Shown here one piece after another: positions 11,545 to 24,419 of a stretch of DNA of 64,000 nt (the stretch's first letter is position 1; each line of letters opens with the position of its first letter). The notes under the pieces were generated by a model. The model searched no databases, was not told the origin of the DNA, and saw only the letters and a program-made list of their open reading frames with translations. This stretch comes from Tetradesmus obliquus (Eukaryota; Chlorophyta; Chlorophyceae; Sphaeropleales; Scenedesmaceae), in the NCBI GenBank assembly GCA_030272155.1, contig CP126191.1, positions 7,090,501-7,154,500 on the forward strand, in the 5' to 3' direction. Position numbers and translations under genes: made by a program.

Positions 11545-13844
11545 ATGGCGACAATGGCCCGCACCGCTGCCCTGGCCCTGTTGGCACTCATGCTGCTGGC
11601 TGGCAGTTCATCTGTCAGCGCCTGGAAGAGGGGCAGGGCCACCTTCTACGGCAATGAGCCATGGTACTGGAGCATCCACCACGGCAGTGAGTGGCACGTT
11701 TTGAAGAAAAACCAGCAGCAGCAGCAGCAGCAACGTCAAGCAGTCGTATAGTGTCGTGTAGTCATTGTCGACTCAGCATCAGCCTTGGCAGCACATATGC
11801 GCCTGTGCATGCAACGGTGCTTGCCTTTGGGTTGCTTTGCTATGGTAGCATGATCAAAGTAGGACAACAAACCATGTTCTCACCGCTTCTTGCTACCTGC
11901 TTCTGCTGCTGCTGTCGTGCCTGCAGGCTGTGGGCACAACTACCAGTGGCCTGACCAGGGCACGGGCTGGGACGTTGCTGCCATGAACGATGGCAACCCC
12001 GAGTACAGGGGCAGCTGTGGTGTCTGCTACGAGATCAAGTGCGAAAGCTCGTCAGTGCGCGACGGTTATGGTGAGTCATGCAGGGCTGCTGTTGCTGCTG
12101 CAGCAGCACCTGCAGGATAGGTGAAGCTGCAACACAGAGCCTCATCATGTCGTGGTGCTTCAGCCGCTGTTTCTGTAACAGCATCAACAGTCTCTTTTTG
12201 GACTCAGCTACTGGTCCATGCTACCATATCTTTTCCTGCAGCCGGTGGCATGCTTGCAGAGGAGTTACTGTTTGACTGTGACACAAGTGCCTACATGTAA
12301 CCAAATTGCCGTAACCCTCTCACACACAAAGGTCTGCTCCACCTGCTGCCGCAGGTGAGAACATCGACAGGAATGGCGTCTGCAAGGACACCAGCAAGTC
12401 TGTCATCGTGAAGATCACCGACACGTGCCCCTGCAACTACCCAAACAACTACTTCAGTGAGTGGCTGCTGCCAGCATGCCAAACAGGCTGCACAGGCTAG
12501 CGCTTTCCTAGTGCTGCACTGCAGCTCCGCATGAAGCGCCACACAGTCCTTCATGTGCTTTGGCCCACAAAATATAAAGTTGTGAAGTAATATTGAGGCA
12601 TGACGTGCGATATGCTGCCTCAGCCGCATATTGAAGTTCTGCCTGAAGCTGAAGAGCGAGAAGCACCCGGTGCAGCAGGCATGACTCAATTGTCGAACTT
12701 GCCTTCGGCTTGTTGGATGCTGATGCAGAGGACGCTGCTGCCGTGCTGCTGCTCTCCTTTTGCAGGCAACAAGCGCTGGTGCTGCGGTGACATGGTGAGT
12801 CAACGCCTGCAGTCCTGCAACATGCAGAGGCTTCCTGTGCAGCCAACATCGGCCACACACGACTGTTCATCTGACGTGCAAGCTACAAAGAGGACATAGA
12901 GACATGAGGACAGACAGACATGAGAATGTTTGCGCCAGCTGCTGCCCTGTCCCTGCTGTCTGTGTACAGGAATGCGGCATGCTCAGATAGCAGTGCATGT
13001 TGCACAAGCGTGTTGCCATGCTTCAGGTTGCAGCTTCATCATTGTGTTTCGGTTGCTGGTTGGCAGTCATCACCACACACACCTCCTAGCCGCTCACCGT
13101 CCGTGCTGTCTGCTGCGTCAATTTGCGCACCATCGTGCATCCCACCGCGCAGGACCACTTTGACATGTCAGTGTGGGCGTTCCAGAAGCTGACCGACATG
13201 AAGTGGGGCGTCATCCCCATCCAGTACCAGCGCGTGGACTGCAGCAAGCAGCCGGACAACAAGGCCTACCTCAACTACGACCAGATGTTCCCTGGAGAGT
13301 TCCCGCCCAAGTGGCAGGCTGGTGACAGGGACATTGACTGGTACAAGTTTTTCCCCAAGGGTGGCTACATGAACTCGCATGCGGGTGATGGCTCCTACAT
13401 GGTGAGCACGCTTGCATGCTGCTCCTGCATTGTGCAAGTATTGTCAGCATCATACCTCCAACAGCTGACTGAGCGATATACACATAACGTAGGCAGCAAA
13501 ACTGTCAGCATGGTGTGCAGTGGTTGACCCTGCTGACTATGGCTACTAGTTGGCTTGCCAGATGCTGCAACACCATGGCACATCCAGTGCTCGCACTTGG
13601 TGTGTAGTGGTGCATTTCTATTGGCGTTCCAATGTCATTCAGTAAGTTGTGACGTCGCCACGGCACAGGCTGCGCCTGTGCCTTCTGCCGTTGGCATGTG
13701 TCATGAGTTCAGGCAATATTGACAACCCTGCGTGCATGCCGCCCTGCCCCGCACTTGCAGGTCAGCACTGATGACTTCCTGCGCAAGATCGGCAGGTCTG
13801 GTGGCGGTGGTGGCGGCAGCTCTGCGCAGTACGGCAAGAAGTGA
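11545..13844 (+). CDS. Expansin-like secreted protein, tandem copy A
   Basis: Exons 11545-11686, 11927-12070, 12355-12456, 12766-12794, 13153-13401 and 13761-13844, all GT-AG with phase kept; 249 residues. The N-terminus is a signal peptide (hydrophobic LALLALMLLAGSSSVSA). The mature protein begins with RATFYGNEPWYW and has the cysteine pattern of the double-psi beta-barrel (GH45-like) domain of expansins: SCGHNYQW, GSCGVCYEIKC, TDTCPC, RWCCGD, the HFDMS motif (HFD carries the catalytic-type Asp) and RVDC. Expansins loosen walls without hydrolysis. The C-terminal CBM63 domain of plant expansins is not visible; instead about 80 other residues follow, ending in a Gly-rich tail. It is the first of three head-to-tail paralogs. 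A barwin-like or EG45-like protein is the alternative name for this fold. Confidence 0.82.
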
Positions 13845-16512
13845 TTGTGTGTGGCTTAGTGTGGTTCGAGACGTGTAGAAACCCAACATGATGTTGTTCA
13901 TGCAGACAGCTGAGCAGGTCCGGCACTTGCTGCCTCTGCTGGTCTTTGTATAGGTGTTGATGCTGAGGTAAATTGTTCGCACAGGTGTCACTGTTTTGTG
14001 CGGCACCCTGCAGCAGGCTGTCCACAGATAGTTTTGCCAGGACGATCTGTCTGGTGTTGACGCAAAGTGACGTGTGCGATATGGAGGGTCTTGCTGTTGG
14101 CTAGTGTAAGCAGGCAGTCTTCATCGCCATACTGGTGCTATGGTACAATTGTGTGAAGTGTGAGCGTGTGCTGCTGCAGTGAGGCGGCTAGCTGCGGTTC
14201 TTGCCTACTTATGGCAGTGAGCGCACAATGTCTGTACCTGCAGTGCACGTGCTTGTGTACAGGTGTGCTATTGGGTGGCAGCGTTTAGTCAATTTTTCAA
14301 TAGCGTATGCAGCAGCTGTTTGACAGAGTTTGCAGCGTGGCCGCGGTGCCAGTGCTCGTTGATCCTTTCAGGACATAGAGCCTTGTGAAGTGCTGTGCAT
14401 GCCATGTAGGACATGCAGGATGCGCATGGTTATTCCCCGTTTGGCAGGGACAGGCGTGTTTGCGACAGATATGGCTGTGTCCTACTTGCTGGTGCCGCCA
14501 TGTGATTTGGTTTGCCTGCTGCGCAGATCAGTGTTGATAAGTGCGACGGTGGCTCCAATCTTCAGGCAGCCAGTATATCATCAGCACTGCGCTGATGGCT
14601 TCGGCATCATTGACAGCAGTTATGTTGCCCGCAGCACAAAATGACAGGTCACCAGCAGCTCTACATGCATGTTATGTGGCTGCTGGTTCTTTTAGCAGCA
14701 TGCTTATATATGAGCAGCATTTGGGATTTGTGAGTTACCAGCTTCAAGTCCTGTGGACGGACCGGTTGCCAGCCCCACGGCATGCCTCAAGAGTCGCGTG
14801 CAATCCATGATGGTAGTCCAGTGCGCACAGAGGGCCGTGCTGCAGCATGCAGTGTGTGGGTGGTGTTGCCCACGCCAGCTGGCAGCAAGGGCACACCCCA
14901 CAAGCAGCAGACTTATGCGTGCTGCACAGCAGTTCTGGCGCCCTAACATGCATGCGGGGCAGGTGCGGCAACAGCTGTTTGCCTGCAGCCAGCTTGCAGG
15001 ACACGCATTCATATGCGTCTGTTGTTGCGGCAAGATCGTTATTCTTCGTCATGATCATGGTCAGTATGTACATCCTGCTTCTGTCTGGGAATGTTCAAGC
15101 TGCACATGGTGCAGCACAGGCGGCTCGAGCTTCCTGTGCTGCACATTGCAGCGAGTGACCTCGATTGAGCCAGTGGAAGGAGGGTGATCAGCAGCGCTGC
15201 CTGCACCACTTTGTTTATTTCTGGCTGCTGCAATTGTGCTGCAGCCAGGCCCTGTGTCTGTGGCCTTCTACCTCATCGTTGGCTGGATATGCCTATTCAA
15301 GTATCCAGCCTTTCCAGCACAGCTTACAGAGCATAGCTCCATAGGTGGATTTGTTCTGTTTGGGTGGCCTATGGCCATGCGCCGTGACATCAGCAAGCTA
15401 TCCTGGCATGTTGGCATGTGCCACACGCTGCAGTGCTCTGTGTATGTATTTTCTGTGAGAGGGCCACTTGGGCATATATACAGACAGGCCAAGGCTGTGT
15501 GCATGCTGCTGGCAGCTAATTTGCTGCTGCAGTAGCTGTCGGTTTCCTTTGCCTGGCAGCATGCTGCATGGCCTCCCGCTGTGCATCTTGATGCCAGACA
15601 GCATGTGTTTCAACGTACTCGACCACATCTGGGCAGTTTGTCAAGCATTATTAATGATATAAATTGAACAGCGTGGTGCTGCATGTACAACATGCACGTA
15701 TGTGAATTATATATGTAACAGGACATGCATAACCGTTTCATGGCACCCACCACGAGTCCACAGTGTGCAGACAACTTCTTTTTTGTAGCAGGGATACGTT
15801 TCACAGCATAGGCTCGACGGAGTATGCACGAAGGCTCTGCAACTGATCAGTCCACAAGCGCCAGATGTGATTCAATTAGTGTGAGAAAACGGGCGTGCCG
15901 CGACCTCTTCAGTCGCAAGACTTAGCGTCTGAGATTTCTACCTGTGTCATATTTGAAATATATAATTCTGCAAATAGCTGGCGTCAAGATAGCTAATCAC
16001 ACGATCTGCAGGGTACCCTTCGCAGCAAATCGACAACCTTGGATGTCTCGCTCTTCGCACTCGCTGCTGGTCAGACAGGCGGTGTGACAGTGACTAAGAG
16101 GCGCTTACCCTGCTGGGGTATTTAAACGCGCTTGGCTGCTAGGCTTGATACCTTTTACTCCTAGAGCCGTTGGCACCCATCAGTTTGATCACAGCTTCGG
16201 CACGTCTGTTTGCCGTTCTGCTCGATCAGCTGCAACTGCTCAGCCTCAGGACCGCCAAACACAACAGACGTTAGGTTGGTTGCTGATTAGCTTGTTGAGC
16301 ACTGCATTGCGGTTCGGGTGCCAGGGCAGCGTCTGAAACCGTCGGTCTTACATCGTCAACGCCAAGCCGCACCGCCAAGTTGCATCATCTAACTATCATC
16401 ACTGTGCCCTGCTCCTGGCCACAGCTATATCTTAAAATACATTTTGTTCTCTGTGCTGCGTGCTGCAGGTCTTCAGGCTGCCACCGGTCCCTCTCCCAGT
16501 CTCTACCGCAAG
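13845..16512. other. Intergenic spacer between expansin A and B
   Basis: 2.7 kb without a supported gene. A TGTAA lies at 14105-14109, a possible poly(A) signal of copy A. The part after about 15640 is AT-richer and probably promoter. A splice acceptor (GTGCTGCAG, ending near 16469) precedes the copy B start, suggesting a 5' UTR intron as in copies A and C. Confidence 0.5.
16119..16126 (+). promoter_or_regulatory. TATA-like box upstream of expansin B
   Basis: TATTTAAA lies about 390 bases before the ATG in an AT-rich stretch. A leader with one 5' UTR intron would fit this distance. The evidence is only motif and position. Confidence 0.35.
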
Positions 16513-18304
16513 ATGGCTGCACTCACCCTCCTGCAGCTGGCCCTGCTGCTGCTAGCCACTGCCACCAGCAACGTCAGTGCCTGGAGGTGCGCATACCTTG
16601 GTTTTGATCGGCTACCACAGCAGAGGCTTGCAGCAGGACTGGGGCAAGGTGCCTGACCGCAAACAGCCATCACCAACCATGACCAGGATTCAGACAATCA
16701 AGCAGTGGGGAGTACTGCATATGCTGCGCACTGTGCTCAAGTTGCAGTAGCAAATTCAAAAGCCTTGACATGCTCGAAGGGCAGCACCCACTGCTAGCCA
16801 CCCTGCTGACTTTATGTATGTCGTGTGTGCTGCTTGCGCAGGCAGGGCAGGGCCACCTTTTACGGCAACGAGCCATGGTACTGGAGCATCCATCACGGCA
16901 GTGAGTGACAACTTGCTGCAACGCCACCAACTGACAGCATGGAGAGAGGAGGCAGCTGCAGCATGCACTTGCATGTAGCTGTATTCTGCATCACCTGCTA
17001 TGATTCTGCAGCAACGTCTGCCTGGTCAGCAGCTAGCACTCCAGTGCAACGCCTAGATAACTGTGTGGACGCAGCCTGCCATCATACCTCTTGTAACAGG
17101 CTAACTTGCCTGACCTTTAGCCTGCGCTTGCTGCTACAGGCTGCGGTTACGGCTACCAGTGGCCCGACCAGAACACTGGCTGGGACATCGCTGCGCTGAG
17201 CGACCAGCACCCTGAGTACAGGGGCAGCTGCGGTGGCTGCTACGAGATCAAGTGCCAGTCATCTGACATCAAGGACGGCTATGGTGAGTGCAAGCTTGCT
17301 GATCAGCAGATATGGGTAATGCAGCCAGCACTGCTTCAATTCATCGCATGCATCGGCACCTGAACATGGCGGAGAATGTGCATGTGTGATGCCCTCGTGT
17401 TTATCAGTCGCCAAGCAACGTTTTATGACAGCAATGTAGCCAGCACCACACCAGCACCAACACCTCACGGCTGCCCCTAAACACCGCCTGTCCAATGCTG
17501 CTCCTGCTCCTATGCCTGCCCCTGCAGGCCAGAACCTTAACAGGAACGGCGCCTGCAGGGACGGTAGCTCCTCCGTCATTGTGAGGACCACAGACACCTG
17601 CCCCTGCCAGTACCAGAACAACTACTACTCCAACAAGCGCTGGTGCTGCGGTGACATTGTGAGTGGGGTGCCTGCCACGCGGCGCTTGATGGGGTGGTTA
17701 GTGTGCTACAAAGCGAAGGCAGCAGGCAGCACGAGGCTTGGATGTGCAATGGTCTGGCACGGCTGCCAGCACTGCATGGCAGCGCTGCCAGCACGATTGT
17801 CGTCTGGTGTGTGGCAGTCTGCTAGCTTGTGGTAGACACTGGTGTTCTCTTGAGGGTGTTTGTGCTGGCCTGCTTACTCATATAACCTGCTCCTATTCCA
17901 CCGGCGTCTTACACTTTCTCACACGAGTACCTGCGCCTGTGCCACACCGTTTTCATCCCACCCCGCAGGACCATTTTGACATGTCGGTGTGGGCCTTCCA
18001 GAAGCTGACCGACATGAAGTGGGGCGTCATCCCCATCCAGTACCGCCGCGTGGACTGCGGCCAGCAGCCTGACAACAAGGCCTACCTCAACTACGACCAG
18101 ATGTTCCCCGGAGAGTTCCCACCCAAGAGCCAGGCGGGAAACAGGGGCGACTTTGACTGGTACAAGTACTTCCCCAAGGGCGGCTACCTCAACAGCAAGG
18201 CTGGTGATGGCAGTGGCATGGTGTCTGTTGACGAGTTCCTGCGCATGACAGGCAGGGGAGGCTCGCGCGGCGGCAACAGCCAGGCTCAGTTTGGCAAGAA
18301 GTAA
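16513..18304 (+). CDS. Expansin-like secreted protein, tandem copy B
   Basis: Exons 16513-16586, 16842-16900, 17140-17283, 17528-17658 and 17969-18304; 247 residues. Signal peptide (ALTLLQLALLLLATATS), then the same double-psi beta-barrel pattern as copy A: RATFYGNEPWYW, SCGYGYQW, GSCGGCYEIKC, TDTCPC, RWCCGD, HFDMS, RVDC. SCGYG is the closest of the three to the plant expansin GACGYG motif. The intron map differs from its neighbours. An extra intron splits the codon after the signal peptide (AWR/QGR), while the introns before NKRWCCGD and before VSVDEF are absent. No CBM63 domain is seen. The C-terminus is short and polar (GNSQAQFGKK). Secretion to the wall is inferred from the signal peptide and family. 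Confidence 0.82.
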
Positions 18305-20500
18305 AGCTGCTAGCTGTGTGTTCTGCTGCGTGGCGTAGTCGTTGCTGGACAGCTTTGCCTTGCTGCCTGGCAGCTGTGGTGTATGAGGCTACTGTCATGC
18401 CATGCCAGCGGAAGCAAGTGGGTCATCCTTACAAACAACACTTTAACAATCCTGCATAGGGGGCTGAATGCCGAGGGTGTGTGCGGGTGTGTAGGTGTGT
18501 ACATTGGCTGCTCACCTTTTGAGTATCATGTAGGTTGTCGAGTAGCGGCAGTGTAGTAGCAATTGCAGAGAGCAGGTGTACTCACATGAAACGACGCCCT
18601 CTGGAATCCTGTGTGTATCACCATTGTAGAGTCGTAATGTGTTTGGTAGAGCTGTACAGAGCAGCAATTGACCAGGGTTTACTTGCAGAACAGGTTGTGT
18701 GCTGAAACTGGAAGAATGCATGTGTTGGTTGGCGACAACTATCCTGAAGAAGCAGTGTGGTTTCTGGGGTGCCAGGAGTTTTGAAACACGCCTCACATGC
18801 ATGTGTGGTGTGGCAGCCCATGGCATGCACCAATAACAAACTCAATGAGCTCCCCAAGGGTGTGGTGGCTGCCAAGTGGCCCAGGGCGGCTTACAACACA
18901 TGTACATGGTACACTTGGATGCAGCAGCTTTTTGATCCTCTTTTGCATGGTTTCTCATTGTTGGTAGTCTTGAGCAGGAGGTGCTAGTTGTGTGTGCCTT
19001 TGGTTGATGGCGGCATCTGTGGAGGCCTCTCAGATGCTACCATGTGCATTGAGGGAACATTTCAGGACCCTTCCTGCCCCACTTCTGTTGCCGCTGTCTG
19101 GTATGTGTGTTGCAGCCTTCGGCTTGCCGGAGAAACACTGGTCCCGTTTTATATTAGTGACCGCTGCAGCAGTGTACTGCGTGGGTGGAGTGGCTGTGAG
19201 TGCTGGTCAAGCCAGCTGGAGCAAGTGCTGTGCCATGCCGCGACCCTGATGCTGTCCTGCACGCTGTTGCATCCTGGTGTGCTGAAGTGCTGCGCAGCTG
19301 AGAGGGTGAGTGCCGCTGATTGAGCCCTGTGTTTGGCTGAGAGTGTGCGCTGACTACATTGGCGGAGCTGCGCTATTGCGCAGAAGCTCTGATGCTCTCA
19401 ATTTATGCAGCAGAATTGGAACCGGAGAGATGCTGCAGCAGAGGTATATATCGACAACATATTGTCCTCCTGCTCATTGCATTGCAGCATTGTGCATGCA
19501 AGGAGCAAGTGGGCCATGGGGCAAACTCCTTACAGCGAGTGGCACTCTTTGTGGAGCGGCGTGCTACTGAGCAACATGCAGCACTGATTGCATGTATAGG
19601 AGGTAGTACTATGGTCACATGAGCTGTCCTGCTGTGTAACAATGGCAATATAACCTGTATAATTCATTGCAACAGCAGATGCGTGCGAATAGTTGTAGCT
19701 GCTGAGGTACAGCAGATCTGCCACACATACAGCACTCTGCAAGCTGGCAATAAACGGGTGACAAGGCAATAGCAGCTGCTGAATGTACAAGTAGCAGTGC
19801 TGAGGGTGCTGTTGTTCAGCGCCCAAGCCTGCTGTCATACTGCAGTTGCAGATGGCGCCAGCTTGGCAGTGGCACTTTTGTGTACTGCCAGCCTAGGCTG
19901 ACGCAACAGCAGCTGCTGACCAGTCACGTGCTGTTGTATGATACACTTGCACACTGTTTGCTCTTCAATCGCTCTGCAGACGTTGCCTCTTACCTTTAGT
20001 GACCCTGGCAGGGCGGGTCTGACATACAGAGGAGCTAGTGAGACAGCAGCGACATAATGGGCTTTGCGTCTGCAAGCTGACGCAGGAGGGCAGGTTAATC
20101 AGCCAAATACTATCAGTATTAAGCCTTTTCCAGCAACGTAGATGTCTGTAGCTTGGTTGACCGGATCTGTGCGGGATGTCCAATGCGGTCCCTACCTCGG
20201 CCATCGGCATCGGTGAAACCGCCAGGCAGGGAGATCTGCGGGCGCGTGCCGCCAAGGAGCTGATAGGAGCTGCCGAACACCACCTACGGCACGTTGAGCT
20301 GCATAGCAGATGTAGGTAAGCTACGGCTTAGACAGTGACAGCGACTGCGCGGTCGCAACAGGTTCCAGGAACAGGAGAGCAGGTAGGAATCCGGCAGTTA
20401 CACAACTCACGGCTGTAATGCATGCTCCGGAGGCTCATCGCTCCCTTAATTACCCCCATTGAAAAACCTTTCTTTGCAGGGCACGTCCAGGCGTCACAGC
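18305..20500. other. Intergenic spacer between expansin B and C
   Basis: No supported gene. An acceptor-like CTTTGCAG ends about 21 bases before the copy C ATG, consistent with a 5' UTR intron as proposed for the other copies. Confidence 0.5.
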
Positions 20501-22542
20501 ATGGTTCCAATGAGCCCCACGTGCACCACCCTCCTGGCACTCCTGGTGTTGCTGGCAAGCAGTTCAAGTGTCAGCGCCTGGAAGAAGGGCAGGGCCACCT
20601 TCTACGGCAATGAGCCATGGTACTGGAGCATCCACCATGGCAGTGAGTAGGCATTGGGTGTGATGGGATGATAGCTCTACGATCTGGCCACAGCAGATCA
20701 ACCATGTCCAATGCAGTGGTCAGCTAGCAGCCCTTCCTGCAAATGCTGACATGAACAATTGACAGCACCCAATGTCATACACTAAGCTCGAATGCTGCTC
20801 TTGGGCTGCTGTGGGCCTGGGATGAACCCATTGACTGTTGAACGTGCGCTCTGGCTGCTGCTGCTGTGCTTTCCTGCAGGCTGTGGCAAGGGCTACCAGT
20901 GGCCTGACCAGGGCCAGGGCTGGGACATTGCTGCACTGAGTGATGCGCATCCCGAGTACAAGGGCAGCTGCGGCGCCTGCTACGAGATCAAATGCGACAG
21001 CACAAGCGTGCGCGATGGATACGGTGAGGGGCGGCAGCTATGCCACAGCTGTGTGCGCTTGATCCCTGCAGTCCAGGTGCACAGGTTCAGCATGGTGCTG
21101 TCCCAGCTAAGAGTGCTGTGGTATAACACAGGCACCAGCTAATGATGATGCTGTACACTCTAGCCCAGTACGCTGCTGGGCTTAACAGCATCGGCTGAAC
21201 AGCAGCTGATGTAGAACAGTAATGCCAGGCTGGTGAGGTGGGGTGCCAGCCTCTTTGCTGCGGGGAACCAGTTGCTTCACTGCTTCAAGGAGGAGATCAA
21301 GCAGCATGTGACAAGTTTGGCTGAGGGGGTGGTGCTGGTGTTGTTGCAGGCGAGAACATCGACAGGAACGGTGCATGCAAGGACACCAGCAAGTCGGTGA
21401 TCGTCAAAACCACGGATACCTGCCCCTGCAACTACCCCAACAACTACTTCAGTGAGTGGCAACTGCTTACAAGGATAGGCGTTTGCTGTCTGCCCTACAA
21501 ACTTTGAATGAGTGTGGGACCACTTGTGTTGGCGCAAGGACGGCACAGTATGGAATGGCTTTGTGGCAAGCCTTATGTAGTTGGTGCAGAATGCCGAGTC
21601 CCACAGCATGCATGTGGCTTGAGCCTCAGTGCCGCGTCTGCAGGAACCTCTCCTGCTTCATGGCTGTTGCACCAGGCATGCTTGCTAACCTATTATAACA
21701 ACAATGTTTTAGCTAGATAGATGGCTGCCATCTATCTTGGCTGCTGGTTATCTCGTCGTGCGCAAAGCGCTTGTGTCAAAAACGCCTGACGTATAATGCT
21801 GCTGCCGTCGGCGCTGCATATCTGTGCTGTGCAGGCAACAAGCGCTGGTGCTGTGGTGACATGGTGAGCTGGCCGCCTGGGATCATCTCAATTTGATGTT
21901 GCCATGACACAACTCCTGTTGCATAACTCCTCGCTACCAGGCTGTGGCCCAGTAGTTTCTTGCACCACAGCAACGGCTGCAGGCGCCACAGCATGCTGGC
22001 CAGGCAGCTTCTGAGTCAGACTAAGCTGCATGCGCTAGCTGCAGCGCAGCGCAGCCTCGCACATCCTTTGCACCAGTTGTTGCATTGCATAAGCACAGCC
22101 GCGTATGTTCATCAACAGGCAACTGTACGTGCCTGCACCTTACACCCGACAGCAGTTGTCTGCCTATCGTGCCGCCTGCAAGTCTGTCTAGACGAGGTTG
22201 CCTGGTCTCACCCTGCCGTGTCAACAAAACTGCAACCCGCAGGATCACTTGGACGTGTCCGTATGGGCCTTCCAGAAGCTCACCGACATGAAGTACGGCG
22301 TGATCCCCATCCAGTACCAGCGCGTGGACTGCGGCAAGCAGCCGGACAACAAGGCCTGGCTGGACTACAGCCAGATGTTCCCCGGGGAGTTCCCACCTAA
22401 GAGCCAGGCAGGCAGCAGGGGCGACTTTGACTGGAAGAAGTACTTCCCCAATGGAGGCTACATGAACTCAAGGGCAGGTGACGGCTCAGACAAGGTGTCT
22501 GTGGACGAGTACCTGCGCAGGGCCAGGGGCGGCTCATCCTCC

Positions 22543-22584
<42 letters not shown>

Positions 22585-22683
22585 TCCAATTCTTGGGGCG
22601 GGAGCAGTAGCAGCAGCAACAGCAACAGTGGTTCGGGTGGTTGGGGCGGCTGGCGCTTTTTTGGCGGAATTTTTGGAAGGTAA
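20501..22683 (+). CDS. Expansin-like secreted protein, tandem copy C with Ser-rich tail
   Basis: Exons 20501-20642, 20880-21023, 21350-21451, 21835-21863 and 22243-22683; 285 residues. Signal peptide (LLALLVLLASSSSVSA), then RATFYGNEPWYW, SCGKGYQW, GSCGACYEIKC, TDTCPC, RWCCGD and RVDC. Exon sizes 142, 144, 102 and 29 match copy A exactly, but the last intron of A is missing. Two differences stand out. The HFD motif reads HLD (the aspartate is kept, the aromatic residue lost). After the core, the protein runs into a tract of about 18 serines (an AGC/TCC run near 22536-22590) and a Gly/Trp-rich end (GGWGGWRFFGG). The tail may be a flexible, possibly glycosylated linker to the wall; that is inference. 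Confidence 0.82.
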
Positions 22684-22850
22684 TGCTCTGCATGTGGTTG
22701 CGGCACTGTCCTTTGCAATTGTTTTGGCAATGCTCGGTAAGAGAGCGATGACGTGGTGTGCACATGCACCCGCATCGCTACAAACGCCCATGCGCGCGAG
22801 AGCTGTTTGCACGCCCAGCGCCAAGTTGGCGCTACGTTTGGGTCCTGTTT

Positions 22851-22855
22851 TGTAA
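22851..22855 (+). terminator. Candidate TGTAA poly(A) signal of expansin C
   Basis: TGTAA lies about 170 bases after the stop codon, in a T-rich context. Confidence 0.4.
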
Positions 22856-23315
22856 GGCGCATTCAGTTTTGTTTAGTTTCTTTGAAAGTGCTTGAAGCTT
22901 GGAATGCCTGGTGTGCTGCCACACGGTACATGTGCTTGCCAACTTGGTGTAGGTTGCAAGTCAGGGCTCACATCTTGTGCTCGATAGTAGGATGCTGTCG
23001 GCTGGCAAGCACTCATTTTGTGCATTCTCATGCGGGTTCAAGCAGCATTGACAGGCCACTTATGTTTTTTACCCACCTCTGCAACGCCCCTACAGCGCTA
23101 GCCGGACCAAATCCTTGCCAAAAGTTGCTTCCAGCATGCACTGCAGTCGCAGCAACTCGCAGCCGCCCTGTCCTTCCACTGGCAGCATGCCAGCCTGAAG
23201 GAGGAAAGCGGATTGATGTGGCTCACTGTGACAGCTGGCTTGTTGTTGTTGTTGGGCCAGCCATGGCAATAAACGGTTTTCACAGTCATCATGTTTTGTT
23301 CTGTGTGACAAGAGC

Positions 23316-23335
23316 TGCCTAGGAGGTCCTAGGCA
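23316..23335. repeat. Perfect 9-bp inverted repeat with 2-base centre
   Basis: TGCCTAGGA, then GG, then TCCTAGGCA. The arms pair fully. Its role is unknown; it may be a cruciform or dimeric-protein site, or chance. Confidence 0.5.
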
Positions 23336-24419
23336 CAGGAAGCACAACCGTGGGGACGCTCATGCAGGTGGAGGCAGTAGCGCATGCCATAGGGCGCACT
23401 TGGAATGACGCGCGTGCTGGCACCCGTAGTTGCAGTTCAGCAGCGTTGCGTAGCATCTTGCTGGTGTCGTTGTTCTGGATGTGCATAGGCTGATGTTCTG
23501 ACAGGACCTGCAGCGGCCTCTGCTGCTGGCAAGAATAAGTATGGTGTGAGGCGAGGCAACCACTGGCCTGCCTGCTCTGTAGCCTGTCGATGTGTGCCGC
23601 ATGGGTTGTGTGTTAAGAGCAGATGTACAGAGCTAACACAGACTGCATTTCAGGGTGGAAAGTGGCAAAGGTAGCGCCTAGCAGTGCTGCAGCAAGGCTG
23701 CCTACGCAGATATGTACATATTGGCACACTTGTGACGGCCGCCTGCGTTGGTGGCGAACAGGTGGCAGGAGGAGACTGCTCGGCATAAGCTGCTCGCTGT
23801 TGCAAGCAGCCAGGCTGAACTATAGCGTCAATCGCAATAGCAAGTTGCTGCATTTTACAGTGTCATGATAGCACTTGCAGAGTGCTGCCAGGCATGGTTG
23901 GTGTCTGAACAGTGTTGCAGCTGAGATTGGCATGACCCGTCCGCACCCAGGCATGTGTTGAGGCGGCTGAGTCTGTACTGACATGTCTGAGTCAGGCAGG
24001 GAGCCGCTCCCTTGCACGGTGCAACAGAGGTTTGCAACCACTGCAGTGGTTCAAGCGTGCAATATGTGTTGACAATGCGGTGGAGATCTAGACGGGTGAA
24101 TGGCAAGCGTGGTCACTGGCAGTTAGTGAGAGGCACTTTACCTGTGCAGCATGCAATTAGAGGCTGACACAACCGTGTTGTATCACTGACGGAATGCTAT
24201 CGACAGAGAGATTACAGTCGTTTACGTAGGTTGCTGTCATGCGTAAGTTGCTTGGAATGAAAGGGACCTTCCTAAGCCTGCACAGTTGGCAGGAGATAGA
24301 AATTATCGGAGGACACTATCCTGTATCTGGTTCAATAATATGCTATACCTCCGCCGCTTTGAAGCAAAGAAATTCCCGTACCAGTTGTCATAACAATGAC
24401 TGCTGATCAGCAGTGCCTA

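Noticed and set aside
13861-13890. GGTTCGAGA considered as a tRNA B box
   Set aside because: No matching A box, anticodon stem or acceptor stem can be drawn around it.
14753-15187. Plus-strand frame of 144 codons between expansin A and B
   Set aside because: Cys/His/Gln-rich composition typical of untranslated DNA here, no motif and no splice partners.
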